A stretch of 48,154 nt of DNA from positions 1-48,154 of the forward strand of contig JAGWGI010000007.1 in NCBI GenBank assembly GCA_028867435.1, read 5' to 3'. The notes under the pieces are model-generated. The model searched no databases. It was not told the origin of the DNA and saw nothing but the letters and a program-made list of their open reading frames with translations. The position numbers and the translations under genes are program-made. Shown here in pieces: positions 9,419-18,563 of the stretch. Positions within the stretch are counted from its first letter, which is position 1. Every line of letters begins with the position of its first letter. The DNA comes from Microcaldota archaeon. GTDB lineage: Archaea > Micrarchaeota > Micrarchaeia > Micrarchaeales > CABMGC01.

Positions 9419-11002
9419 ATGGCATTTGAGAAGGAGTCAATAGGAAGGAGGGCAACAAGAACGTTCTTTGCCAGCGTCACTGGCAAGGTTTTGGCCTTGA
9501 TAATAACTACCGTTACACTCATAGCAGTCGCAAGGCTTCTTGGGCCAAGCAGCTACGGAGTCTACACTGTCGCCATAGGCTATTCTGCGCTCATAGGCGC
9601 TGTGGCGCAGTTCGGCATAGCCTCGTATTTTGACAGGAACATCTCCTATATGAGCTACAAGCGCGACGCCAAGGGGATGGGCCAGGTGATAGGCAACGGC
9701 TATGTGATAATAATAGCGATCGCCATAGTACTTATGTCGGTGGGGATTGCACTCAGCGGCTATCTGCCAGGAACCCTGCTCTCAAATTCCGGAATCAAGC
9801 AGCTCACCTTGATACTAGTCTCGGTAGACCTTTTCTTTACCACAATCTGGGGCGCCTCTTACTCGGCACTTATTGGCTTTGGAAAGGGGAGAAATGCCTC
9901 TATTGACCTTGTGCTTTTAGGTTCTGTGCAGCTAATCGTCGGAGTGGGACTTATATATCAAGGATTCGGAGTCAACGGGGCTGTGAGTGGGATACTGCTC
10001 GGTGACATGCTGGGCTTCTTGCTCACCTCATACCACACATATAGCGCTCTAAAGGACCATGGAAGGATAATGGTGAGGCTGCCCAACATCTCTGGGGTTA
10101 GGAACACGCTAATCTTCGCACTGCCACTTGCAGCCAATAACTTTCTGCTAAACGGGGTGTCCAACTTCGGGGTCCTATTTTTGAGCGCCTTTGCCCCGGC
10201 ATACATACTAGGCAACTTCGGGACAGCACTAAAGGGGCTTGCAATGATGTCTGTGGTATACGGAACGCTTGCAATAGTGCTGATACAGTCCTTCTCCACC
10301 ATAATACACGTCAAGAAGAGCCGCGACCTCCAGGGAGTGTACAACAAGACAATAACTTATTCGCTGCTCTTAAATTTGCCTATGGTGGCTTTCGTTGCGG
10401 TGTTCTCTGCCCCACTAATCTACCTGCTGCTTACCTCCAAGTTCTCTCTCGCTCCACTCTACCTGCTACTCATAGCACTCGGCACCTCGATAGGCATAAT
10501 GAACTCTTTCACCTCCAGCTTCTTTGTCGCTTCTGGAAAGACAGGCAAGCTGATGAAGATTTCCTTGGTCGCAGTGCTGATACAGCTCTTCTTCCTCGTG
10601 GTACTTGTCCCTGCATACGGCGCAGTCGGGGCGATAGTGGCGCTATATATCATAGGCAGCATAACAACCTTCGCGCTCTTTGCGCGAGGGCTTTTGGTCC
10701 ACTTTAAGATAAAGCCAGATTACAGAAAGCTGCTCAATCTGTTCGTCGCGAACGCGGCGATGGGGATGCTTCTACTTCCAATACTCATGATCCACGGCTA
10801 CGCAATAGAGATCGCTCTAGGCATTGCAGGAGTGCTACTGCTCTACCCGCCCCTGCTTGTGCTCTTCAGGGCAATAGACTCGGTAGTGCTAAGGAATGTG
10901 GAGCACCTTGTTGAGATGATGCCTGGGGTCAGGCACATTGTAAGGCAGTTCGGCAGGTACACCGGGTTGTTCATACGGTACTTTGATCTGGATGGAGGAT
11001 GA
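9419..11002 (+). CDS. Polysaccharide/oligosaccharide flippase (MOP superfamily, Wzx-like)
   Basis: About 12-14 TM helices; N-terminal RATRTFFASVTGKVLALIITTVTLIAVARLLGPSSYGVYTVAIGYSALIGAVAQFGI typical of polysaccharide exporters. The ORF track starts at GTG 9413; ATG 9419 is likelier. Confidence 0.9.
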   Translation: MAFEKESIGRRATRTFFASVTGKVLALIITTVTLIAVARLLGPSSYGVYTVAIGYSALIGAVAQFGIASYFDRNISYMSYKRDAKGMGQVIGNGYVIIIAIAIVLMSVGIALSGYLPGTLLSNSGIKQLTLILVSVDLFFTTIWGASYSALIGFGKGRNASIDLVLLGSVQLIVGVGLIYQGFGVNGAVSGILLGDMLGFLLTSYHTYSALKDHGRIMVRLPNISGVRNTLIFALPLAANNFLLNGVSNFGVLFLSAFAPAYILGNFGTALKGLAMMSVVYGTLAIVLIQSFSTIIHVKKSRDLQGVYNKTITYSLLLNLPMVAFVAVFSAPLIYLLLTSKFSLAPLYLLLIALGTSIGIMNSFTSSFFVASGKTGKLMKISLVAVLIQLFFLVVLVPAYGAVGAIVALYIIGSITTFALFARGLLVHFKIKPDYRKLLNLFVANAAMGMLLLPILMIHGYAIEIALGIAGVLLLYPPLLVLFRAIDSVVLRNVEHLVEMMPGVRHIVRQFGRYTGLFIRYFDLDGG

Positions 11003-11006
11003 TGGG

Positions 11007-11711
11007 ATGAGATACAACGATACCACAATAGTGCTCCCGACATACAATGAGGAGAAGAACATAGGCGAACTTGTCAGCAGCCTTGTCTCAGCTCTCCCAA
11101 AAATCAGGATACTGGTTGTGGACGACGGCTCGAAGGACAGGACCGCTCAGATAGTGCGTAAGATAGTAGTGAGGAATCATGGCGTCTCGTACCTCAACAG
11201 GTCAGCGCAGCACAGGCCGCGCGGCCTCACACACAGCATAGTTGACGGCATAATGATGAGCAAGACCAAGAACGTGATAGTGATGGATGCCGACTTCCAG
11301 CACCCTATAGACAAGATACCTGAGATAAAAAGGAAGCTCGATGAGGGAAACCAGCTTGTCGTTGCGGTGAGGGTGGATGTGCCAGGCTGGGAGTTGCACA
11401 GGAAGATAATCTCCAGATCTCTTATATACTTAGGGTATGGGATACTTGTGGTAAGGGGCAGGATTAGATCGGGTGATATCTTCTCTGGATATTTCGGGGT
11501 CAAGAGAAAATTCTTCAGGGAGGTTTACGGTCCAAACAGGGAAAGGTTTGTGGGCGAGGGGTACAAGGTGCTCTTTGATCTGCTCAAATGCTTAAAGAAC
11601 GGCTCAGTTAAAATTGGAGAGGTTCCGTACGTATTCAACGTAAGAAAGGCAGGGGAATCAAAGGCCTCGCTAAAGCAGGGCATAGCGCTCTTTAGGTCCT
11701 TTGTGAACTAA
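11007..11711 (+). CDS. Family 2 glycosyltransferase, dolichyl-phosphate mannosyltransferase-like
   Basis: TTIVLPTYNEEKNIGELVSSL...ILVVDDGSKDRTAQIV...VIVMDADFQHP; DPM1-like GDIFSGYFGVKRKFF. The ORF track extends to 10983; ATG 11007 fits better. Confidence 0.9.
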   Translation: MRYNDTTIVLPTYNEEKNIGELVSSLVSALPKIRILVVDDGSKDRTAQIVRKIVVRNHGVSYLNRSAQHRPRGLTHSIVDGIMMSKTKNVIVMDADFQHPIDKIPEIKRKLDEGNQLVVAVRVDVPGWELHRKIISRSLIYLGYGILVVRGRIRSGDIFSGYFGVKRKFFREVYGPNRERFVGEGYKVLFDLLKCLKNGSVKIGEVPYVFNVRKAGESKASLKQGIALFRSFVN

Positions 11712-11713
11712 GG

Positions 11714-13069
11714 CTACCCCTGTGTTAGCAGTTTCCACTCGCTCTCGTCACTACAGAAGATTTTGGAGTACGCCTCTTTGTGGAACCTCTCGCCAAGCGA
11801 CTTTGTTATATACAACGAGCTTGAAAGAGCCTCTTTTAGGCATGCGCTTGCCCCGGGGGATGGGGCCATGTTGAACTCTATGCCCTCGCCCTTGATATCC
11901 ACTACGCCAAGCACAAGAGACATCTTCTTTTTGTCGATTATCTGCGGCCTCACTCCCCCGCCCTCCTTGAAGAAATGGAGATCATCGTACCTTAGGCTTG
12001 GCACGATCTTGTTCACCTCCTCCTTGAGGAAGAGGTATGTGCCGATGTCAGGTATTGCGTAGAGTAGGTTTTTCGCCACGATCTCGAGCAGATCCTTGTC
12101 TGCCGTTATCTTCAGCAGGCTCTCTATGGTCCTCTCGTCCACCCCCACTGCCTTGAAATACTTGTAGGCAGAGGAGGGCGCGCCCTTCTCCATGTACGGA
12201 AGAATGTTGACAGTTGGCCCGAACCTTGTCCTTCTTGGATAGTCAAGATCAGGGTCTCCATGGACTGCGGCGAATGGGATGTGGCCCTTCTGCACCCTGT
12301 ATACCTTGCCATTTAGCACCCTTTTTGAATAGTAGAAATTGCCGCCTACAGAGAGCAGCGAGAGGTCATTTCCATAGCCTAGCGACTTTGCAAAGTAAAG
12401 GCTATACCCACCTGCCGCAAAGAGCACGAAGTCTGCGGTGTAGATTCCCTTAGTAGTTGTGAGCCTGTAGATCCCGCGGCTCTCCTCTATCGAGATCACC
12501 TCGTCATTAAAGGAGATCTTCGCGTTTTTGCCCTTTGGGAGATGGCTTACAAAAGACCTAGAGAGCAGCTCGAAGTTCACCATATTGCCCTCGCGCGAGT
12601 GCGCGGCGAGAATCTTTTCTGAATGCTCGCGCCCCTTGATTATGAACGGTTCAACCACGCCTATTTGGCTCTTTCGCAGCAGGTGAATGTGCGGGAACAC
12701 CTCAAGGAACTTTCGATCGCACCTTTTTTCGATAGCCTCGATCTCGCTCTCGCCGACCCCGAGGACCATCTTCGAGACAGGGCTTATCATGCTCTTAGCC
12801 TCTGCCTTGCCAAGAGTCTTTACGTATTTTAGTATGAGCTCTGATGCCGCCTTTGTGGCAATCACCTTCTCCATTGTGTAGTTGGTCTCGATGTCGCCGA
12901 CGTGCAGGGTCTGGCTGTTGCTGCTGCTCTTTGAGGTGCCCTCGCCCACAAATCCTCTCTTCTCTAGCAGTAGCATGCTCTTGACGCTCGAGAAGTTGGA
13001 TAGGGTGTAGAGTATCGAGGTGCCGATTATACCGCCCCCGACAATCACCACTTCGTAGTGCTTTTCCAT
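11714..13069 (-). CDS. mqo: FAD-dependent oxidoreductase, malate:quinone oxidoreductase-like
   Basis: EVVIVGGGIIGTSILYTLS dinucleotide-binding motif; KSSSNSQTLHVGDIETNYTMEKV closely resembles the Mqo signature; C-terminal GVVDIKGEGIEFNMAPSPGASACL. Confidence 0.8.
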   Translation of the reverse strand: MEKHYEVVIVGGGIIGTSILYTLSNFSSVKSMLLLEKRGFVGEGTSKSSSNSQTLHVGDIETNYTMEKVIATKAASELILKYVKTLGKAEAKSMISPVSKMVLGVGESEIEAIEKRCDRKFLEVFPHIHLLRKSQIGVVEPFIIKGREHSEKILAAHSREGNMVNFELLSRSFVSHLPKGKNAKISFNDEVISIEESRGIYRLTTTKGIYTADFVLFAAGGYSLYFAKSLGYGNDLSLLSVGGNFYYSKRVLNGKVYRVQKGHIPFAAVHGDPDLDYPRRTRFGPTVNILPYMEKGAPSSAYKYFKAVGVDERTIESLLKITADKDLLEIVAKNLLYAIPDIGTYLFLKEEVNKIVPSLRYDDLHFFKEGGGVRPQIIDKKKMSLVLGVVDIKGEGIEFNMAPSPGASACLKEALSSSLYITKSLGERFHKEAYSKIFCSDESEWKLLTQG

Positions 13070-13104
13070 GCCATGGCCCAGGATAATTAAACTACAAAAG
13101 GAAG

Positions 13105-13116
13105 GTATTTATTAAT
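13105..13116 (+). promoter_or_regulatory. Probable TATA box of the gltA cluster
   Basis: tatttattaata, about 28-39 nt upstream of ATG 13144, consistent with a leaderless transcript starting at MSKVDSN. Confidence 0.45.
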
Positions 13117-13143
13117 ACTTTGAGAAGTGCCATCGATGAGCCG

Positions 13144-14286
13144 ATGAGCAAGGTGGACTCTAACGCCGATGTGAAACGTGGGCTTGAGGGCGTAATAGTC
13201 GCAGAGTCTAGGGTTTGCTACATAGACGGGATAAAGGGAAGGCTCTACTACAGGGGATATGGCATAGGGGACATTGCAAAAAACTGCTCGTTTGAAGAAG
13301 CTGCATACCTTCTGCTATACTCCAAGCTGCCAAACAGGAGGGCACTGCACAGCTTCTCGGTGGAGCTGCGCAGGAGGCGCAATCTCCCACAGAGAATAGT
13401 TGAGATGATGCGCACATTCAGCAAGAGCATGACTTCTATGGAGGCGCTGCGCACTGCTGTGAGCGCACTTGCTGCAGACGACCCAGATGCCCGCAAGGTC
13501 TCCCTTGAGGACCACCTCAACAACGGGATCTCGCTGATCGCAAAGATGCCCACAATAGTGGCATACTACTACAGAATAAACCGCGGCGAGGAGGTGGTAA
13601 AGCCTGACCCTGAGCTTGGCCATGCGGCAAACTTCCTCTACATGATGACAGGCAGGGTCCCGGACAAGACGAGCGCAAGGGGAATGGACATGGACATGGT
13701 CCTCCACGCAGAGCACGGATTCAACGCCTCATCGTTTGCTGTCAGGGTGACTGTGTCCACACTTAGCGATATGCACTCCGCATTCACCACAGGAGTTGGA
13801 ACGCTAAAGGGCCCGCTCCATGGCGGAGCTGCTGAGGAGGTTATGCGGATGCTCGAGGAGATTGGCTACGCAAAGAACGTCGATAAATACGTCCAGAAGA
13901 TTCTTGCTGGGCATGGGCGGGTTATGGGATACGGGCACAGGATATACAAGACCTACGATCCTAGGGCAAGGGTGCTAAAGAAGATGGCCGAGGAGATGAG
14001 CAAGGAGAAGGAGAACATGCGCTGGTTCGAGATAGGAGAGAGGCTCGAGGTCGTGATGGAAAGGGAAAAGGGGCTATATCCAAACGTTGACTTCTACTCG
14101 GCGATGGTCTACCACCACCTGGCGCTGCCGATTGATATAAATCCATCGCTCTTTGCAATCGCCAGAAGTGCAGGGTGGGTCGCGCACGCGGCAGAGCAGT
14201 ACGGGGATAACAAGCTGATAAGGCCGCTTGATAGATATGTGGGGGAGATTGACCTTGAATTCATACCGTTAAACAAGAGAAAATGA
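13144..14286 (+). CDS. gltA: Citrate synthase (or 2-methylcitrate synthase)
   Basis: GRLYYRGYGIGDIA, LHAEHGFNASSFA, GPLHGGAAEEV, GYGHRIYKTYDPRA, NVDFYSAMVYHHL. The ORF track starts at TTG 13120. Confidence 0.95.
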   Translation: MSKVDSNADVKRGLEGVIVAESRVCYIDGIKGRLYYRGYGIGDIAKNCSFEEAAYLLLYSKLPNRRALHSFSVELRRRRNLPQRIVEMMRTFSKSMTSMEALRTAVSALAADDPDARKVSLEDHLNNGISLIAKMPTIVAYYYRINRGEEVVKPDPELGHAANFLYMMTGRVPDKTSARGMDMDMVLHAEHGFNASSFAVRVTVSTLSDMHSAFTTGVGTLKGPLHGGAAEEVMRMLEEIGYAKNVDKYVQKILAGHGRVMGYGHRIYKTYDPRARVLKKMAEEMSKEKENMRWFEIGERLEVVMEREKGLYPNVDFYSAMVYHHLALPIDINPSLFAIARSAGWVAHAAEQYGDNKLIRPLDRYVGEIDLEFIPLNKRK

Positions 14287-14290
14287 GTTT

Positions 14291-15376
14291 ATGAAAGACA
14301 GAGAGCATAGCATCACACTCATACCTGGGGACGGGATAGGCTACGAGGTGAGCGCAGCGGCGCAGAGCTGCGTGGATGCAATAGCATCGCTGGAGGGGTT
14401 CATAGTAATCTGGGACGAGCAGCAGGCGGGTGGGGATGCAATGAGAGAGTTTGGAAACGTGCTTCCAGAAAAAACGCTAAATTCGATAAGGAAAAGTGGC
14501 GTAGCGCTAAAAGGGCCTATCACCACCCCGATAGGCAAGGGATTTCGCAGCGTTAACGTTGAACTGCGCCAGAAGCTCAATCTCTTTGCAAACATAAGGC
14601 CAGCAAAGAGCATTGTAGGAGCAAGCAGCAGGTACAGCGGCATTGATATTGTAGTGATAAGGGAGAATACCGAGGATCTTTACGCAGGAGTTGGGTTTGA
14701 GAAGGGAAATGGGGACACCAAGCAGTTCATAAACTTCGTGAACAAGAAGAGGGGAACCTCGATCACAGAGGACAGCGCAATAAGTCTCAAGATAATTTCC
14801 TCGCATGCAAGCGCAAGGATAGCAAGGTTCGCATTCGATTATGCAAACCAGAACGCAAGGAAGAAGGTCACGGTTGTGCACAAGGCGAACATACTTAAGT
14901 ACACAGACGGGCTCTTTCTAGATGTCGCAAGGCGCATCTCAAGGGGACATATGTCCATAGAGTTCGATGATGCGATTGTTGATAATGTCTCAATGCAGCT
15001 TGTGACAAAGCCAGAGAACTATGATATTCTCCTCTGCCCCAATCTGTATGGAGATATACTCTCCGACTTATGCGCAGGGCTTATTGGCGGGTTGGGAGTG
15101 GCACCAAGCGCGAACATAGGAGAGAAATGTGCTGTATTCGAGCCAGTCCATGGCAGTGCGCCGAAACATGAAGGCAAGAACGATGCCAACCCCAGCGCGA
15201 CAATACTGAGTGCTGCAATGATGCTAAAGCACATAGGCGAGAAAAAGGCCTCGGCAAGGCTTGAGAAAGCAGTACTCAAAACGATCAGGGAAGGAAAGGT
15301 GGTGACATACGACCTTAAGCCAAGGAAGGTCTCAACAACAAAGGAGATGACGGGCGAGATAATCGATAATTTGTGA
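14291..15376 (+). CDS. icd: Isocitrate/isopropylmalate dehydrogenase family, most like NAD(P)-isocitrate dehydrogenase
   Basis: LIPGDGIGYEVS; LRQKLNLFANIRPAKS; RENTEDLYAGVGFEKG; KANILKYTDGLFLDV; FEPVHGSAPKHEGKNDANPSATILSAAMML. Confidence 0.88.
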   Translation: MKDREHSITLIPGDGIGYEVSAAAQSCVDAIASLEGFIVIWDEQQAGGDAMREFGNVLPEKTLNSIRKSGVALKGPITTPIGKGFRSVNVELRQKLNLFANIRPAKSIVGASSRYSGIDIVVIRENTEDLYAGVGFEKGNGDTKQFINFVNKKRGTSITEDSAISLKIISSHASARIARFAFDYANQNARKKVTVVHKANILKYTDGLFLDVARRISRGHMSIEFDDAIVDNVSMQLVTKPENYDILLCPNLYGDILSDLCAGLIGGLGVAPSANIGEKCAVFEPVHGSAPKHEGKNDANPSATILSAAMMLKHIGEKKASARLEKAVLKTIREGKVVTYDLKPRKVSTTKEMTGEIIDNL

Positions 15377-15382
15377 TAAGAG

Positions 15383-16741
15383 ATGAGTATAGCCAGGGAG
15401 ATTGCACAATATGCGCATTCGATCCAGTTCGCAGACCTGGATAAGGAGACTATCAACGCTGCGAAGAGGGTGATAGTTGATGTGATGGGCTGCGCGATAG
15501 GAGCCTCAGATGAAAGGCCAGTTGCAATAGCAAGGGAAGCTGTCTATGCAGGCAGTTGGGGGACAGCTACGCTGCTTGGCACGCGCCAAAAAACCTCGCC
15601 TGACATCGCGGCATTTGTGAACGGACTCGCGGCAAGATACTTTGATTACAATGACGGATACGAGAACATGGAGTTCGCGCATCCAAGCGACAACATACTC
15701 CCGCTTATGGCAGTCGCTGAATCGTCCAAGCGCAACGGCAAGGACCTGATTCTGGCAACGGTAATAGCATATGAGATCCAGTGCAGACTGTGCGATGCGG
15801 CGAGCCTTTGGAGGCGAGGATGGGATCATGTAAGTTATGGGCTTGTCTCTGTGAGTGCAGCCGCTTCGAGGCTGATGTGGCTAAGCACTGAGCAAACTGA
15901 GCAAGCAATCAACATAGCGCTAAGTTCGCATATAACCCTAAGGCAGGTGAGGGCAGGAGAGCTTTCGATGTGGAAGGCAGCCTCATTTGCAAATGCAGCA
16001 AGGAACGCAGTATTCTCTGCGATGCTAGCGGGCAAGGACATGACAGGGCCATCCCCGATATTTGAGGGGGAGATGGGATTTTGGAAGGAGGTATCGGGAA
16101 AGTTCAAACTCAATCTCAGAAGTTTTGGAAACAGAAGAAACAGGTTCAGAATAACCCAAAACATACTCAAGTATTTCCCTGCTGAGATAAGATCGCAAAG
16201 CGCAATCTCTGCTGCGCTCAGCGCCAGAAAGCATTTCTCATCAATAGATGAGATATCAAGTGTTGAGATAGGGACTACGGAAAGCGGCTACAAAATCTTG
16301 GGCAAGGACCCTGAGAAGTGGGACCCCAAGACAAAGGAGACGGCAGACCACAGCCTACCATACATAGTCGCAGTTGCGCTAATGGATGGACGAATAGACA
16401 ACAATTCCTATCTTAGGAAGCGATTTCGGGAAAAGAAAACCCTAAAGTTCATGAAAAAGATAAGCGTAAAGGAGAAGGCGAATTTGACTGCAATGTACCC
16501 AAGATGCATACCAAATGAATTGACAATACGGCTCAGGAGCGGCAAGAGCATACGTGAAAAAGTGCTCTATCAAAAAGGGCACCAGAAGAATCCTATGAGC
16601 AATCAGGAGATAGAGGAGAAGTTTTCAAAGCTGACAGGAAAGTTCCTGAACAAAGCACAAAAGCAGAAGATACTACAGAACCTTTGGAACTTGGAAAAGG
16701 CCAAGAGCATGGGCTCTGTGATCCCAGATTACAGAATTTGA
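15383..16741 (+). CDS. MmgE/PrpD family protein (2-methylcitrate/citrate dehydratase-like)
   Basis: FVNGLAARYFDYNDGYENMEFAHPSDNILPLMAVAE; MWKAASFANAARNAVFSAMLAGKDMTGPSPIFEGEMGFWKEVSG, the MmgE/PrpD signature. Confidence 0.92.
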   Translation: MSIAREIAQYAHSIQFADLDKETINAAKRVIVDVMGCAIGASDERPVAIAREAVYAGSWGTATLLGTRQKTSPDIAAFVNGLAARYFDYNDGYENMEFAHPSDNILPLMAVAESSKRNGKDLILATVIAYEIQCRLCDAASLWRRGWDHVSYGLVSVSAAASRLMWLSTEQTEQAINIALSSHITLRQVRAGELSMWKAASFANAARNAVFSAMLAGKDMTGPSPIFEGEMGFWKEVSGKFKLNLRSFGNRRNRFRITQNILKYFPAEIRSQSAISAALSARKHFSSIDEISSVEIGTTESGYKILGKDPEKWDPKTKETADHSLPYIVAVALMDGRIDNNSYLRKRFREKKTLKFMKKISVKEKANLTAMYPRCIPNELTIRLRSGKSIREKVLYQKGHQKNPMSNQEIEEKFSKLTGKFLNKAQKQKILQNLWNLEKAKSMGSVIPDYRI

Positions 16742-16754
16742 TACTTGTGATACG

Positions 16755-17582
16755 ATGGAGAAAAAAGCATTTGATTTTCTGAAAATATACGAACTGCCAA
16801 AGAAACCCAGAAAGAAGGGGATTACCGAGATAAGAGTACCCTACTATGCTGCTACCCCAACAATGACCTATATTGCCGACCTTCTCGATTCATGGAGCGA
16901 TTATTTCGATGGGATGAAATTTGCCTGCGGGACGCAGAGGCTGATTGACAGCGGGAAAGTGAGGAAAATAATAAGGCTCTGCCATGAGCACGACGTTTAC
17001 GTCTCGACAGGGGGATTCGTGGAAAGGGTGCTGGTGCAGGGAAAGCAATCTGTCGACAGGTACTTCAAGGAGTGCAAAGGGCTAGGATTTGACGTGATAG
17101 AGATCTCAAGCGGATTTGTGAATGTGAGCATAGAGGACAGACTGGCAATGGTCAAGAAGGTGAGCGACATGGGAATGAAGCCAAAGCCAGAGGTCTCGAT
17201 GATGCTTGGCGCAGGGGCAGGAACCCACATTGTTGGATACAAAACCCGTATGAAGAGCATGGAGGAATTCTTCAGCGAGGCAAAGGCATACATTGATTCC
17301 GGTGCGGAGATAATAATGGTAGAGTCTGAGGGGCTGACCGAAGACCTTCCGCCAAAGAAATGGAGGCTGGACGTGATAAGAAAGCTTATCAGGAAGTTCG
17401 GTCATGAGAGGTGGATGTTTGAGGCAGCAGATCCAGAGGTATTCAAGTGGTACTACAAGAATGTGGGCAGGGAGGCCAACTTATTCATAGACCATACGCA
17501 GGTTGTGGAGTTTAACGCATGGAGGCTGGGGCTGTGGGGAGACCAGAAAATCTGGGGGAACAAGCGATATGCGTACAGGTGA
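16755..17582 (+). CDS. ComA (phosphosulfolactate synthase)-family TIM-barrel protein
   Basis: Resembles ComA/HSA32 proteins: GMKFACGTQRLI, CHEHDVYVSTGGFVERVLVQ, YFKECKGLGFDVIEISSGFVNVSIEDR, EVSMMLGAGAG, AEIIMVESEGLTEDL, FIDHTQVVEFNAWRLGLWG. Confidence 0.82.
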   Translation: MEKKAFDFLKIYELPKKPRKKGITEIRVPYYAATPTMTYIADLLDSWSDYFDGMKFACGTQRLIDSGKVRKIIRLCHEHDVYVSTGGFVERVLVQGKQSVDRYFKECKGLGFDVIEISSGFVNVSIEDRLAMVKKVSDMGMKPKPEVSMMLGAGAGTHIVGYKTRMKSMEEFFSEAKAYIDSGAEIIMVESEGLTEDLPPKKWRLDVIRKLIRKFGHERWMFEAADPEVFKWYYKNVGREANLFIDHTQVVEFNAWRLGLWGDQKIWGNKRYAYR

Positions 17583-17594
17583 AAACTGAAGTCT

Positions 17595-18203
17595 TTATTG
17601 TTTTCTTTGTCCGGATTGTTTCTGTGGCTTCCCGAGATATATGCTAGATATCAGGACTAGGTTTATGAAAACCAGATAAGCAGGGAAGGCAACAGCTGAG
17701 AATGTCCAGATGGTTATTGCGCCAAAAGCTGTGGCAGCACTGAAGACTCCAGATAGGAATGGTGCCATGTTTTCGCTTGCCGGATTGCTCCATGCCTTCA
17801 TAATGGTCGGCACCGCGGCCAAACCGTCGCTTGCTATTGCAAATACTATTGCAATGTTGGGATTTGATGTCAATGCCCAAAGTATCAATGCAAATGCGGA
17901 GAGCACGCCGCATCCGTAATCGAACCGGGATAATTTCCAACGGACATTTTTTAATATAAAGGAGGAAATAAGTATCAATAGAGGTGCAAAACCAGACATA
18001 AATACTGGCAAAACTGCCCAACCGACGCCTTTAGAGATTCCTGCAGCGGTTGCTATCATAGGTGCAATAGACCACATCAACCAGCTTACCCGGTTTGGTT
18101 TTACTCTGCCTTTTAGCATAAGGCGTACATATGGAAATACCGTAACCAATTGGGCAATTGCCCCGGCAAATACAAGATACTCTAGCAACATGTCAATCCG
18201 CAC
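17595..18203 (-). CDS. Multi-pass membrane protein (PQ-loop-like repeats)
   Basis: Two similar hydrophobic halves: AIAQLVTVFPYVRLMLKGRVKPNRVSWLMWSIAP and DGLAAVPTIMKAWSNPASENMAPFLSGVFSAATAF. Confidence 0.6.
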   Translation of the reverse strand: MRIDMLLEYLVFAGAIAQLVTVFPYVRLMLKGRVKPNRVSWLMWSIAPMIATAAGISKGVGWAVLPVFMSGFAPLLILISSFILKNVRWKLSRFDYGCGVLSAFALILWALTSNPNIAIVFAIASDGLAAVPTIMKAWSNPASENMAPFLSGVFSAATAFGAITIWTFSAVAFPAYLVFINLVLISSIYLGKPQKQSGQRKQ

Positions 18204-18269
18204 CTATTCTCTACGTTCAAATTTATAAGTCCGTATTTTTAAAAGCCCTGCAGCCCTTCAAACAGAACA

Positions 18270-18297
18270 CTTATATATTATAATGTTATAACATTAT
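18270..18297 (+). promoter_or_regulatory. TATA-like box abutting an 18-bp perfect palindrome ATAATGTTATAACATTAT (18280-18297), likely RHH operator
   Basis: Palindrome read directly; located 16-33 nt upstream of the RHH gene start (18313) and contiguous with cttatatatta. Confidence 0.7.
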
Positions 18298-18312
18298 TAT
18301 ACAGGAGAACTC

Positions 18313-18558
18313 ATGACAAGGAAAAGGATGGCACCAAAGCGCAAGTACACGACCATAACGATACCCACAATCCTCTTCGAAAGGATGAAGGCAAGCATAG
18401 AGAATGCGGGTTTCTCATCGGTATCCGACTATGTGACGTTCATACTGCGCGAGACTACCGCTAAACTCAGCAATGCAAAGGTGAAAAAGGCAAAGGGCAG
18501 CAAAAGCAAAGAGGAGGGGGAGATCATCGACAAGTTAAGGGCGCTTGGATATATTTAA
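18313..18558 (+). CDS. Ribbon-helix-helix (CopG-like) transcriptional regulator
   Basis: YTTITIPTILFERMKASIENAGFSSVSDYVTFILRETTAKL, an RHH fold pattern; C-terminal EIIDKLRALGYI. Confidence 0.8.
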   Translation: MTRKRMAPKRKYTTITIPTILFERMKASIENAGFSSVSDYVTFILRETTAKLSNAKVKKAKGSKSKEEGEIIDKLRALGYI

Positions 18559-18563
18559 GTGGT

